Positions 16,601-24,369 of a stretch of 52,282 nucleotides of DNA are shown piece by piece. The DNA is from CAIUKV01 sp041659105 (GTDB lineage: Bacteria; Actinomycetota; Acidimicrobiia; IMCC26256; PALSA-555), in assembly GCA_041659105.1 (NCBI GenBank), contig JBAZYX010000010.1, positions 1 to 52,282 of the forward strand. The letters run 5' to 3'. The position numbers were made by a program, and so were the translations under genes. Each line of letters opens with the position of its first letter. Position 1 is the stretch's first letter. The notes under the pieces are model-generated. The model made no database searches. It saw only the letters and a list, made by a program, of their open reading frames with translations, and was not told the origin of the DNA.

Positions 16601-17014
16601 CTCCCGGTCGACTACGTGAGCCGCGACGACGTGCGCATGGAGGCGTACCGGCGGCTCGCCGCGGTCACCGAGCCCGGCGACGTCGCGGACGTCCGGGCCG
16701 AGTGGGAGGACCGCTACGGGCCGCCGCCGCCCCCGGCCGAGGCGCTCCTCGGGATCGCCCGGTTGCGGGTCGAGTGCGTGCGGCTCGGCATCCGCAGCCT
16801 CACGCTGGCCCAGCGAGCGGTGCGCATCCGGGGCCTCGACCTCAAGGCGTCGCAGCAGGTGCGCCTGAACCGGCTCTCGCCCGGCGCTCGCGTGGGAGCC
16901 GGCGAGATCATGCTGCCGTGGCGGGGCGACCCCGCCCGGGCCGCGGTGGAGCTGGTGAGCCTGCTGGAGTCTCTGGTGCCGCGGGAGGCCCCGGTAGGCT
17001 CCGCGGCACCATGA
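13604..17014 (+). CDS. mfd: Transcription-repair coupling factor Mfd
   Basis: Mfd removes RNA polymerase stalled at DNA lesions and recruits UvrA. The 1136-residue product has all modules: a UvrB-like N-terminal part (EEFPAWETLPFERVSPS, REYQVEARGEVAVRGSIVDVYP), the RNA polymerase-interacting CarD-like domain (LAAGNYVVHQTHGVARYAG) and the RecG-like translocase. The translocase has Walker A GDVGFGKTEV near residue 620, VVDEEQRFG, LSATPIPRTL and LRGRVGRRGQ. A C-terminal TRCF domain ends it. Length and order are normal. Its stop overlaps the next gene's ATG, so the two are coupled. Confidence 0.97.
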   Translation: MNPVTPPLAPLAPLLAEEPALRAVIGREPVVAVPDPARALFVAGLARASTRRPIVVAVPTLAEADRLVHDLAQFLPPGAVEEFPAWETLPFERVSPSVETMGRRLRVMWRLRAGDLPTVLVAPVRALVQRLGPHVEDVEPIAVRPGAHLDRDMLVASLVEMGYRREYQVEARGEVAVRGSIVDVYPSTADHPVRIDLWGDEVDRLTAFSVADQRTTHDVDEVAIFPARELLPTPEVRARAAALVTEQPWGAAHWERLAEGQSFDGMESWLPWLTKGDHLLSDLLPAEALVLVCEPRRIRDRAQELLDDEAALAATLATTWGAVGEDAPRLSLSFERLLAHTPAGATNVLATPESPDTPLLQATGFDPVVGASERVGQRLAQLRNDGYRVVLAADGTGSAARLADVLHEDGVDTTRDAIAPGEIGIVVAPLERGAVLGAAKVALVAESDLTGRRRVHRTARGARRSVDLYEDLAAGNYVVHQTHGVARYAGMVTRAIGGSERDYLLLEYKGGDKLYVPTDQVGTVRKYTGGDTPTLHRMGGADFEKSKARVRSATREIAQELVVLYRRRLATPGFAFAPDTPWQHEVEEAFPFEETPDQQAAIDAVKADMERDVPMDRLVCGDVGFGKTEVAVRAAFKAVQDGKQVAILVPTTLLADQHGQTFRDRFANYPVRVEVISRFLTTADQKKVIAALASGDVDVVIGTHRLLSEDVKFKDLGLLVVDEEQRFGVTHKERIKAIRANVDVLTLSATPIPRTLELSITGIRDMSLVNTPPEDRQPILTYVGEYDDRVVAEAIRRELLREGQVFYVHNRVQDIDFVAEHVRDLVPEARVAIAHGQMDEGRLEKVVIDFWDREYDVLVSTTIVESGLDMPMVNTLVVDRADLLGLAQLYQLRGRVGRRGQRAYAYLLHPVDRALTEEAYERLRTIGEFTELGSGFKIAMRDLEIRGAGNLLGGEQSGHIAAVGFDLYCQMVTDAVAELSGEVPEPPVEVTIEIPVPANLPVDYVSRDDVRMEAYRRLAAVTEPGDVADVRAEWEDRYGPPPPPAEALLGIARLRVECVRLGIRSLTLAQRAVRIRGLDLKASQQVRLNRLSPGARVGAGEIMLPWRGDPARAAVELVSLLESLVPREAPVGSAAP

Positions 17015-17574
17015 AGCGCCCTGCGACCGCCTCCGTCGTCGTGTTCGTCGCGGTGATCCTCGTCGCCGCCGTGATCGCCGGAATCCTCCGGTTCGGCACC
17101 GACGGCGCGACCGCCATCACCGTGGGCGACACCAAGGTCTCGGCCGAGTCCGTCAACGACGAGCTGAGCCAGTGGGCCGACTTCCGGCCCGCCCAGGCGC
17201 GCACCACGAGCGGCGCCGTCGACTCCCGCATCGGGGCGTCGATCGCCACGCAGATCGTGTGGGAGCAGCTCGTCGACGAGTTCCTCGACGGCGCCGGCGA
17301 GGGGGTCACCGCGGCCGACCGCGCGACCGCGCGGGACACCGTCAGCGGTTCGTCGTTCAGCCGCCTGCCGAAGTGGTTCCAGGACCGCTACCTCGACCGG
17401 GTCGCCGCGTTCGCCGCGTTCTCCCGGGTGAAGGGCGACGCGAACGACCAGAACGCGGAGCTGCAGGTGCTGCGGCGGCTCGCGGCCCACACCGACATCA
17501 CGGTCGACCGCGCGTACGGCGTCTGGAACCCGGCCAAGGCGCAGGTCGTGCCGTGGCCCTCGCCCGGTTCGTAG
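17011..17574 (+). CDS. Membrane-anchored SurA N-terminal-like protein
   Basis: The 187-residue product begins with one hydrophobic segment (ASVVVFVAVILVAAVIAGIL) acting as signal anchor or signal peptide. It has no lipobox Cys. The rest, including AITVGDTKVSAESVNDEL followed by helices, resembles the N-terminal SurA/PrsA chaperone-like region, but no parvulin isomerase domain follows. It starts within the mfd stop (ATGA) and lies 16 bases before mazG. In related actinobacteria a similar SurA-like gene sits between mfd and mazG. A role in folding of exported proteins is only an inference from the fold. Confidence 0.6.
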   Translation: MKRPATASVVVFVAVILVAAVIAGILRFGTDGATAITVGDTKVSAESVNDELSQWADFRPAQARTTSGAVDSRIGASIATQIVWEQLVDEFLDGAGEGVTAADRATARDTVSGSSFSRLPKWFQDRYLDRVAAFAAFSRVKGDANDQNAELQVLRRLAAHTDITVDRAYGVWNPAKAQVVPWPSPGS

Positions 17575-17590
17575 CCACGGCGGGCCCACG

Positions 17591-19066
17591 ATGACGCAGG
17601 TCGTGGTCGTGGGGCTCGGACCGGCCGGCGCCGATCTGCTCGTGCCCCGGGCGCGGGCTGCGCTGGAGCGCATCCCGGTGCGCTTCGTCCGCACCGAGCG
17701 TCACCCGGCCGTCGCCGACCTCGCACGCGACGGCATCGCGTTCACCTCGTTCGACCACGTGTACGAGGCCGCCGACGCGATCGACGACGTCTACCCGCGC
17801 ATCGTCGACGAGCTCGTGCGTGCCGCGACTGCTTCCGGCGAGGTGGTGTACGCGGTGCCGGGGAACCCGGTCGTCGCCGAACGCAGCGTCCGGCTGCTGC
17901 ACGAGCGGGTGCGGGCGGGCGACATCACGATCGACGTGGTGCCGGGCGTCTCGTTCGCCGAGCTCGCGTGGGCCCGGGTGGGTGTCGACCCGCTCGACGG
18001 CGCGCGCGTGGTCGACGGTCGGGCGCTCGATCCCGCGGACCTCGAGGCCGGGGGTCCGGTGCTCGTGGCCCAGGTCGACTCCGCGCTCGTCGCGTCCGAC
18101 GTGAAGCTGGCCCTGCTCGACCGCGCCGGCCCCGACACCCCGGTCACGGTGCTCCAGCGGCTCGGGCTGCCCGACGAGCAGGTGACGATCGTTCCGCTGG
18201 CCGAGCTCGACCGCGCGGTCGATCCCGACCACCTCACCACGGTGTTCGTCGAGCTGGCGCCGGGCTCGGCCGACACCTTCGCCGCCTTGGTCACGCTGGC
18301 CCGCCGCCTGCGCGGCCCGGGCGGCTGCCCGTGGGACGCGGAGCAGACCCACCACTCGCTCACCCGCTACCTGCTCGAGGAGGCCTACGAGGTGGTGGAC
18401 GCGATCGAGGCGGTGCCGGCCGACCCCGAGCCCGGCGTGCCCGTCGACCCGGGCGTCTACGCCGACCTCGTCGACGAGCTGGGCGACCTGCTGTTCCAGG
18501 TGGTGTTCCACGCGATCCTCGGCGAGGAAGCGGGCGAGTTCACCACCGCCGACGTTGCGCAGGGCATCCACGCCAAGCTCGTGCGCCGCCACCCGCACGT
18601 GTTCGGCGAGGTGGAGGCGGCGACGTCCGGCGACGTGGTGCGCAACTGGGAGCAGATCAAGAAGGGCGAGCGCAACAGCGACTCATTCGTCGAATCCGTG
18701 TCGCCCGGGCTCCCCGCGCTGCTCTACACGCACAAGCTGTTCCGCAAGGCCGCGTCGGTGGGGCTCGAGCCCGGCGACCGGGCTACCGCCGTCGCCGCGC
18801 TCGTGCAGGCCGCCGCGAACGCGGGTGACGGCACCGGCGACGCCGACGCGCTGGTGGGCGACGTGCTCGCGGCCGCGGTCGTGCTGGCACGGGACTCGGG
18901 CGTCGACGCCGAGTCGGCCCTGCGGGGCTGGGCCGGCCGCTACCGCGCCCGGTTCCAACGAATGGAGGCGCTCGCCCGCGATCGTGGCGTCGACCTCCAT
19001 GCGCTCGACCCCGCCCTGGTCGACGCGCTGTGGGCCGAGGCCGCCGTCGAGGGGGGCGCAGCGTGA
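17591..19066 (+). CDS. mazG: Nucleoside triphosphate pyrophosphohydrolase MazG with N-terminal methylase-like domain
   Basis: MazG hydrolyses non-canonical or excess NTPs to NMP and PPi. The 491-residue product fuses an N-terminal tetrapyrrole-methylase-like domain (VVVVGLGPAGADLL, VVYAVPGNPVVAERSVRLL) to a MazG domain from about residue 235 (LRRLRGPGGCPWDAEQTHHSL, EEAYEVVDAIE, ELGDLLFQVVFH). The metal-binding EExxE/ExxD-type residues are present. This is the YabN-like arrangement. A second MazG-like half follows, with NWEQIKKGER. The GTGA overlap couples it to the membrane protein gene downstream. Confidence 0.93.
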   Translation: MTQVVVVGLGPAGADLLVPRARAALERIPVRFVRTERHPAVADLARDGIAFTSFDHVYEAADAIDDVYPRIVDELVRAATASGEVVYAVPGNPVVAERSVRLLHERVRAGDITIDVVPGVSFAELAWARVGVDPLDGARVVDGRALDPADLEAGGPVLVAQVDSALVASDVKLALLDRAGPDTPVTVLQRLGLPDEQVTIVPLAELDRAVDPDHLTTVFVELAPGSADTFAALVTLARRLRGPGGCPWDAEQTHHSLTRYLLEEAYEVVDAIEAVPADPEPGVPVDPGVYADLVDELGDLLFQVVFHAILGEEAGEFTTADVAQGIHAKLVRRHPHVFGEVEAATSGDVVRNWEQIKKGERNSDSFVESVSPGLPALLYTHKLFRKAASVGLEPGDRATAVAALVQAAANAGDGTGDADALVGDVLAAAVVLARDSGVDAESALRGWAGRYRARFQRMEALARDRGVDLHALDPALVDALWAEAAVEGGAA

Positions 19067-19740
19067 CCGGGCTGCGCGTGCAGCGCCTCACGGCGGTCGC
19101 GGGGCTCCTCGCCGTGGCCGTGCTGTTCGTGGGCTGGCTGTTCATCCCGTCCGACCCACCCGGGCCCGCGGCCACGGCCGAGCAGGTGGTGCGCTGGACG
19201 CTCGACGACCGCCGCGCCCTGCTCGTCGGCACGGTGCTCGTCGCCGCTGGTGTCGGGCTGGCCATCGTGTTCTTCGCCGGGCTGCGCTCGCTCTGCGCGC
19301 GGGCCGAGGGGCCTCCGGGCCTGTTCGCCACCGTCGGCTGGGGCGCCACGCTCGTCGCCCTCGCGGTGGTGTTCGTGGCGCTCGCGATCGCGCAGACGCA
19401 GTCGTACCTCGTGCTCGACGGCGACCCCGCGACCGTGGAGGCGTTCCACGAGGCCCGACTCCTCCTCACCGACCTCGCCGGGCTGCCGGCCGCAGTCGGC
19501 CTGCTCGCGTTCGGGATCGCGATGCTGCGCACCGGCTTCCCCGTGAAGTGGCTCGGCGCGCTGGCGGGGCTGGCCGCGGCCGCGCAGGTCGTGGGCGTGG
19601 TCGCGCTGTCGCGGCAGGGCTTCTTCTCGCCGTCGGGCGGTGCTCCGCTGCTCGGCGCGGCCGGCGTCGGGATCTGGATCACCGCGGTGTCGGTGGTGCT
19701 CCTCGCCCGCCCGGCCGAGGGCCGGCCGGGATCGGCGTAG
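19063..19740 (+). CDS. Multi-pass membrane protein of unknown function
   Basis: The 225-residue product has about six hydrophobic segments: near residues 8-28, 52-72, 88-110, 138-155, 163-182 and 195-215. An extracytoplasmic loop rich in acidic and Pro residues follows the first. No family could be recognised from motifs; the layout is like the DUF4386-type membrane proteins, but this is weak. GTG 19063 overlaps the mazG stop by four bases, so it is translated with mazG. It occupies the place where M. tuberculosis has the lipoprotein gene lpqU. The downstream P450 gene converges on it with three bases between stops. Confidence 0.6.
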   Translation: MTGLRVQRLTAVAGLLAVAVLFVGWLFIPSDPPGPAATAEQVVRWTLDDRRALLVGTVLVAAGVGLAIVFFAGLRSLCARAEGPPGLFATVGWGATLVALAVVFVALAIAQTQSYLVLDGDPATVEAFHEARLLLTDLAGLPAAVGLLAFGIAMLRTGFPVKWLGALAGLAAAAQVVGVVALSRQGFFSPSGGAPLLGAAGVGIWITAVSVVLLARPAEGRPGSA

Positions 19741-19743
19741 GCG

Positions 19744-20973
19744 TCAGCCCAGCGTCACCGGGAGCGCGTCGAGCCCCCGGAGCACGAGTCGGCCGTTCCA
19801 CGCGGGCGTGTCGGTGGCGAGGGCGATCCCGGGGAACCGTTGCACGAGCGACCCGATCGCAGCCCGGGCCTCCGCACGGGCGAGCACGGCGCCGAGGCAG
19901 TGGTGGATGCCACCGCCGAACGCGAGGTGCTGGGGCGCGAGCCGGCGGCTGAGGTCGAGCGCGTCGGCGTCGGGCCCGAACTGAGCGGGGTCGTGGTTGG
20001 CCGCGCCGAGCACGGTGAACACGAAGCTGTGGGCGGGGATCGTCACGCGGTCGATCTCGAGATCGGCGAGGACGATGCGGCGCGAGAACTGCACGGGCCC
20101 GTCGAAGCGCAGCAGCTCGTCGACCGCGTTGGCGATGAGCCCGGGCTCGGCCTGGAGCCGCGCGAGCTGGTCGGGATGGCGGAGCAGCGCGAGCACGCCG
20201 TTGCCGATGAGGTTGACGGTGGTCTCGTGGCCGGCGATGTACAGCAGCGCGACCTGGTCGTGCAGCTCCTGGTGCGACATCGTGTCGCCGTCCGCCTCGA
20301 CGCGGATGAGTGCGGTCAGGAGGTCGTCGGCGGGGTTGGCCCGCTTCCAGCGGATCGTCTCGTCGACGTGCGCGTACATCGCGTCGGACGCGGCGAGCAG
20401 GGCCGGGACGTCGTCGGGGCTGGTGAGGGGCTCGAGCGTGCGGACGAGCGTGTGCGACACGTCGCGCAGGCGGTCGCTGTCGTCGGTGGGGATGCCGAGC
20501 AGCTCCGAGATCACCGCGAACGGCAGGGGGAAGGCGAGGTCGGCGATCACGTCCATCGTGCCGTCGGGCGCCACCCGGTCGAGGGCCGCGTCGACCAGCG
20601 CCTGGACGCGGGGGCCGAGCGCCTCCACCCGCCGGGGGGTGAACGCCTTGCCCGCCAGGCGGCGGAGCCGGGTGTGGTCGGGTGGGTCGAGGTTGAGGAT
20701 CGCCCGGGTGCCCCGCACCCGCCGGGGGTCGTCGTCGCCGAAGAGCCGGGCCCGGCGGTCCACCCCGGCGTTGCGGTCCTCGACCGAGACCTCGGGGTTG
20801 CGCAGGAGGCGCACGCAGTCCTCGTAGCGGGTGAGCATCCAGGGCCCGAAGGGGCTCTCGTGGACCGGCGCGGCCTCGCGGAGGGCGGCGTACTGGGTGT
20901 ACGGGTCGTCGAAGAACCCGGGGGCAAAGGGGTTCAGGCCCACGGGGGCCGGTCCGGATGCCGGGGCGTCCAA
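19744..20973 (-). CDS. Cytochrome P450
   Basis: The 409-residue product is a bacterial soluble P450. The oxygen-activating I-helix is LLYIAGHETTVNLIGNG-like (AGHETT), the ExxR pair lies in AVDELLRFDGP, and the haem loop is FGGGIHHCLGAVLAR with Cys as iron ligand. The DPPDHTRLRRLAGKAFTPRR segment is typical of actinobacterial CYPs. The substrate is unknown and no ferredoxin gene is adjacent. TTG 20973 is chosen because a TAGACT -10 box lies exactly 7 bases upstream, matching other genes here. GTG 21042 would add 23 residues and overlap the likely eno promoter. It interrupts the conserved mazG-to-eno segment on the opposite strand. Confidence 0.9.
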   Translation of the reverse strand: MDAPASGPAPVGLNPFAPGFFDDPYTQYAALREAAPVHESPFGPWMLTRYEDCVRLLRNPEVSVEDRNAGVDRRARLFGDDDPRRVRGTRAILNLDPPDHTRLRRLAGKAFTPRRVEALGPRVQALVDAALDRVAPDGTMDVIADLAFPLPFAVISELLGIPTDDSDRLRDVSHTLVRTLEPLTSPDDVPALLAASDAMYAHVDETIRWKRANPADDLLTALIRVEADGDTMSHQELHDQVALLYIAGHETTVNLIGNGVLALLRHPDQLARLQAEPGLIANAVDELLRFDGPVQFSRRIVLADLEIDRVTIPAHSFVFTVLGAANHDPAQFGPDADALDLSRRLAPQHLAFGGGIHHCLGAVLARAEARAAIGSLVQRFPGIALATDTPAWNGRLVLRGLDALPVTLG

Positions 20974-20980
20974 GGCGCGG

Positions 20981-20986
20981 AGTCTA
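20981..20986 (-). promoter_or_regulatory. -10 box (TAGACT on the minus strand) deciding a TTG start for the P450
   Basis: TAGACT on the minus strand lies 7 bases before the in-frame TTG 20973. The spacing equals that of the other leaderless genes. Confidence 0.45.
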
Positions 20987-21029
20987 CGGTCGCTCTCGGT
21001 CTGTCCCGTTTCGGGTTGGGCCGTCGGGG

Positions 21030-21035
21030 TAGCCT
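21030..21035 (+). promoter_or_regulatory. Possible -10 box (TAGCCT) for eno
   Basis: TAGCCT on the plus strand would start an eno transcript near 21042, with a leader of about 155 bases. It overlaps the 5' end of the longer P450 reading frame. Confidence 0.35.
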
Positions 21036-21154
21036 CTATCACCCGTCACACCCGCCACACCAGCAACATCGGGCGAGGCGGCGGGTCCGTCCGCAGGAGA
21101 TTCAGTCGTGAGCGAGCGTCAAGACCCAGAGACCTGGTCGGCGGGGAGCGAGCG

Positions 21155-21184
21155 GGGCCACAGCGGCCCGGCGACGCAGTCGCC
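21155..21184 (+). promoter_or_regulatory. Two hairpins in the eno leader before the ribosome binding site
   Basis: GGGCC/GGCCC (21155-21169) and GGCGAC/GTCGCC (21170-21184) stand side by side. An SD-like GGAG (21187-21190) lies immediately after them and before ATG 21197. They may limit access to the ribosome binding site; this is inferred from structure only. Confidence 0.3.
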
Positions 21185-21196
21185 AGGAGCGGAGTG

Positions 21197-22498
21197 ATGA
21201 GCGAGATCGTCGAAGTCGTCGGCCGGGAGATCCTCGACTCCCGGGGCAACCCCACCGTCGAGGTCGAGGTCGAGCTCCGCAGCGGCGCCCGCGGCCGGGC
21301 CGCGGTCCCGAGCGGCGCGAGCACCGGGGCCCACGAGGCCGTCGAGCTGCGCGACGGCGGCGAGCGCTACGGGGGCAAGGGCGTGCGCACCGCGGTGGAG
21401 CACGTCAACGGCGAGATCGCCGATGCCGTGCTCGGCCTCGACGGGTACGACCAGCGTGCGCTCGACGACGAGCTCTGCCGGCTCGACGGCACGGCCAACA
21501 AGGGCCGCCTCGGCGCGAACGCGATCCTCGGCGTGTCGCTCGCCACCGCGAAGGCTGCCGCCGACGAGAACGGGCTGTCGCTGTTCCGCTATGTGGGCGG
21601 CACCAACGCGTCGATCCTGCCGATGCCGCTGATGAACGTGCTCAACGGCGGCGAGCACGCCGACACCAACGTCGACGTGCAGGAGTTCATGCTCGCGCCG
21701 GTGGGCGCGGCCAGCTTCACCGAGGCGCTGCGCTGGGGCGTCGAGACGTACCACGCGCTCAAGGCGATCCTGCACGGGCGCGATCTCGCCACCGCGCTCG
21801 GCGACGAAGGCGGCTTCGCGCCGAACCTCGCGAGGAACGAGGACGCGCTCGCGCTGCTGCTCGAGGCGATCGAGACGGCCGGGTACACCCCGGGCGAGGA
21901 CATCGCGCTCGCGCTCGACGTCGCGGCCACCGAGCTCTACCGCGACGGCAGGTACGAGCTCGCGGGCGAGGGCGCCTCCTTCACCGGTGAGGCGTTCGCC
22001 GACTACCTGGCCGGGCTCTGCGACCGCTACCCGATCGTGTCGGTCGAGGACGGCATGAGCGAGGACGACTGGGACGGCTGGAAGCTGCTCACCGACCGCA
22101 TCGGTGGCCGGGTGCAGCTCGTGGGCGACGACGTCTTCGTCACCAACCCCGAGCGGGTCGCCGCCGGCGTGCGCCTCGGCGTCGCGAACTCGATCCTCGT
22201 CAAGGTCAACCAGATCGGCTCGCTCACCGAGACGCTCGACACCGTGGAGCTCGGCCGCCGCCACGGCCTCACGTCGGTGATGTCGCACCGCAGCGGCGAG
22301 ACCGAGGACGCCACGATCGCGGACCTCGCCGTCGCGACCAACTGCGGGATGATCAAGACGGGCGCCCCCGCCCGCAGCGACCGCGTCGCGAAGTACAACC
22401 AGCTGCTGCGCATCGAGGAGGAGCTGGGCCCGGTCGCCCAGTACCTCGGCGGCGGCGCGCTCGCCGGCGCGGCCCCCGTGGGCGGGGATGCGGGCTGA
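21197..22498 (+). CDS. eno: Enolase
   Basis: Enolase converts 2-phosphoglycerate to phosphoenolpyruvate in glycolysis. The 433-residue product is complete: VVGREILDSRGNPTVEVEV at the start, VPSGASTGAHEAVELRDG, NVLNGGEHADTNVDVQEFM, the catalytic KVNQIGSLTET and SHRSGETEDATIADLAV. The metal ligands lie in ALDVAA, VEDGM and GDDVF. ATG 21197 carries an SD (GGAG) at proper spacing. Downstream are the FtsB-like, DUF501 and ppx genes, the usual actinobacterial set. Confidence 0.98.
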   Translation: MSEIVEVVGREILDSRGNPTVEVEVELRSGARGRAAVPSGASTGAHEAVELRDGGERYGGKGVRTAVEHVNGEIADAVLGLDGYDQRALDDELCRLDGTANKGRLGANAILGVSLATAKAAADENGLSLFRYVGGTNASILPMPLMNVLNGGEHADTNVDVQEFMLAPVGAASFTEALRWGVETYHALKAILHGRDLATALGDEGGFAPNLARNEDALALLLEAIETAGYTPGEDIALALDVAATELYRDGRYELAGEGASFTGEAFADYLAGLCDRYPIVSVEDGMSEDDWDGWKLLTDRIGGRVQLVGDDVFVTNPERVAAGVRLGVANSILVKVNQIGSLTETLDTVELGRRHGLTSVMSHRSGETEDATIADLAVATNCGMIKTGAPARSDRVAKYNQLLRIEEELGPVAQYLGGGALAGAAPVGGDAG

Positions 22499-22516
22499 TG
22501 ACGGACGGGCCGTCGG

Positions 22517-22861
22517 GTGGCTGAGCCGGGCCACCACGCCGCGCACGCGCACCAGGCCCGGATGCGCCGCCGCCGACGCTCCGTCGTCCTGCTCCTGGCG
22601 GCGATCGTCCTCGTGGTCGTGCTGTTCGCGTTCGTCTACCCGACCCGGACGTTCTTCTCACAGCGCAAGGAGGTCAGCGCCGCCGAGCGCCGGCTCGAGG
22701 TGCTCGAGCAGAGCTCGCGCGCGCTGAAGCGCGACAACGCCCTGCTCCAGAGCGACGCCGAGGTCGAGCGCCGCGCCCGCGAGGACTACGGGCTCGTGCG
22801 CCCGGGCGAGACCCCCTACGTGCTCGTGCCGGCGCCGCCCCCCGCCACGGCGCTGCCCTGA
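22517..22861 (+). CDS. FtsB/DivIC-like septum formation initiator protein
   Basis: The 114-residue product has a short basic cytoplasmic N-terminus (RMRRRRRSV), one membrane helix (VVLLLAAIVLVVVLFAFVY) and an extracytoplasmic coiled coil (QRKEVSAAERRLEVLEQ...). The closing segment RAREDYGLVRPGETPYVL matches the conserved end of FtsB/DivIC proteins (A-R-E-x-Y-x-x-V-x-P-G-E). These proteins join FtsL and FtsQ in the divisome. The place directly after eno is the standard one in actinobacteria and many other bacteria. GTG 22517 is the likely start; ATG 22562 would remove the first 15 residues. Confidence 0.88.
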   Translation: MAEPGHHAAHAHQARMRRRRRSVVLLLAAIVLVVVLFAFVYPTRTFFSQRKEVSAAERRLEVLEQSSRALKRDNALLQSDAEVERRAREDYGLVRPGETPYVLVPAPPPATALP

Positions 22862-22870
22862 GCCGACTCG

Positions 22871-22876
22871 TACACT
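22871..22876 (+). promoter_or_regulatory. -10 box (TACACT) of leaderless DUF501 promoter
   Basis: TACACT lies 7 bases before GTG 22884 in the short gap after the FtsB-like gene. Confidence 0.5.
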
Positions 22877-22883
22877 CCACGGC

Positions 22884-23366
22884 GTGCGGGCCACCGTCGA
22901 GGATCGAGACGCGATCCGCGCCCTTCTCGGGCGCGAGCCGACGGCCGAGTTCGAGGTGGTCGTGCGTCGCGGCGACGGCGGGCCGGTCGTGATCCGCAAT
23001 GCCCCCTTCACCCGCGACGGCACGCCCATGCCCACCCGCTACTGGCTCGTCGACCCCGAGTGGAACCGCGCCGTCGGCCGGCTCGAGGCCGCCGGCGGGG
23101 TGCGCGACGCCGAGCGCGAGGTCGACCCCGACGCGCTGGCCCGGGCCCACGCGGCCTACGCGGCCGAGCGTGATGCCGCGGTCCCGGCCGACGTCGCCGG
23201 TCCCCGGCCCAGTGCCGGCGTGGGGGGCACCCGCCTCGGGGTGAAGTGCCTCCACGCCCACGTGGCCTGGCGGCTCGCGGGCGGCGACGACCCGGTGGGC
23301 GACTGGACGCTGGCCCGGCTCGATGCCGCGCTCGTCGCCGACCTGGTGCCGGCGGTGGTCCGATGA
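22884..23366 (+). CDS. DUF501 domain protein
   Basis: The 160-residue product matches the DUF501 family of actinobacteria, placed between the FtsB-like gene and ppx. Diagnostic blocks are IRALLGREP near the start, PVVIRNAPFTRDGTPMPTRYWLVDPE, and RLGVKCLHAHVAWRLAGGDDPVG with conserved Cys and His residues (VKCLHAH). No biochemical role is established. The ATGA overlap with ppx shows translational coupling, and the -10 box before GTG 22884 suggests that DUF501 and ppx share a transcript of their own. Confidence 0.9.
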   Translation: MRATVEDRDAIRALLGREPTAEFEVVVRRGDGGPVVIRNAPFTRDGTPMPTRYWLVDPEWNRAVGRLEAAGGVRDAEREVDPDALARAHAAYAAERDAAVPADVAGPRPSAGVGGTRLGVKCLHAHVAWRLAGGDDPVGDWTLARLDAALVADLVPAVVR

Positions 23367-24304
23367 GCCGGCGGCTGGGTGCGGTCGACATCGGGACCAA
23401 CTCGGTCCGGCTCCTGGTGGCCGACGTCGACGGCGCGGGCCCCGACGCCACCGTCACCACCCTCGATCGGCGGATGACGATCACCCGGCTCGGCCAGGGC
23501 GTCGACGGTGACCGCCGGCTGCACCCCGACGCGATCGCGCGCACGCTGGCTGTGCTCGACCAGTACGGCGCGGTCGCACGCGACCTCGGCGTGGAGACGA
23601 TGCGGGCCACCGCCACCAGCGCGGCGCGCGACGCGTCCAACCGCGACGCGCTGTTCGACCCGGCCACGGCCGCGCTCGGCGTGCGGCCCGAGCTGCTCAG
23701 CGGCGAGGAGGAGGCGCGCTTGTCGTTCCTCGGGGCCACCGCGTCGCTCGCCGCGGTGGGTGCCCCCGCGCCGTACCTCGTGGTCGACATCGGCGGCGGG
23801 TCCACCGAGTTCGTGCTCGGCACCGACGCGCCCGCGTCGCTCATCTCGGTCGACATCGGGTGCGTGCGTGTCACCGAGCAGTTCCTGCACTCCGACCCGC
23901 CTGCGCCCGAGGAGCTGTCGGCCGCGGTGTCGGTGGTGCGCGATCACCTGAAGGACGTCGCCCGCGAGATCCCCGACCTCGCCGCGGCGAAGACGCTCGT
24001 GGGGCTCGCGGGCACGGTGAGCACGGTCGCGATGGTGGAGCAGGGGCTCCACGAGTACGACCGCGACCGCATCCACCACTTCCGGCTCACCCGGACTGCC
24101 GTGGAGGACGTGTTCCGCACGCTGGCCACGGAGTCGGCCGCGCAGCGCCGGCACAACCCGGGCCTGGAGGCCGAGCGGGTCGACGTGATCGTCGGCGGTG
24201 CGGTGGTGCTGGCCACCGTGTTCCGCCAGCTCGGCTTCGACGAGATGCTCGTGTCCGAGGAGGACATCCTCGACGGCCTCGTCCGCGACCTCGCCTCCCG
24301 CTGA
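23363..24304 (+). CDS. ppx: Exopolyphosphatase / guanosine pentaphosphate phosphatase (Ppx/GppA)
   Basis: The 313-residue product belongs to the ASKHA phosphatase family that cleaves terminal phosphate from polyphosphate or pppGpp. It shows LGAVDIGTNSVRLLVADV (phosphate 1 loop), ATATSAARDASNRD, LLSGEEEARLSFLGA and LVVDIGGGSTEFVLG (phosphate 2 loop), then LAGTVSTVA. It is the short actinobacterial form without the C-terminal HD domain, and resembles the Rv1026 product of M. tuberculosis. ATG 23363 overlaps the DUF501 stop. Confidence 0.94.
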   Translation: MSRRLGAVDIGTNSVRLLVADVDGAGPDATVTTLDRRMTITRLGQGVDGDRRLHPDAIARTLAVLDQYGAVARDLGVETMRATATSAARDASNRDALFDPATAALGVRPELLSGEEEARLSFLGATASLAAVGAPAPYLVVDIGGGSTEFVLGTDAPASLISVDIGCVRVTEQFLHSDPPAPEELSAAVSVVRDHLKDVAREIPDLAAAKTLVGLAGTVSTVAMVEQGLHEYDRDRIHHFRLTRTAVEDVFRTLATESAAQRRHNPGLEAERVDVIVGGAVVLATVFRQLGFDEMLVSEEDILDGLVRDLASR

Positions 24305-24369
24305 GCCGTCCCGGACCCCGAGATGCGGATATCCACCACTTGGGCGTGTGGGTTCAGCATTATGCGCGG

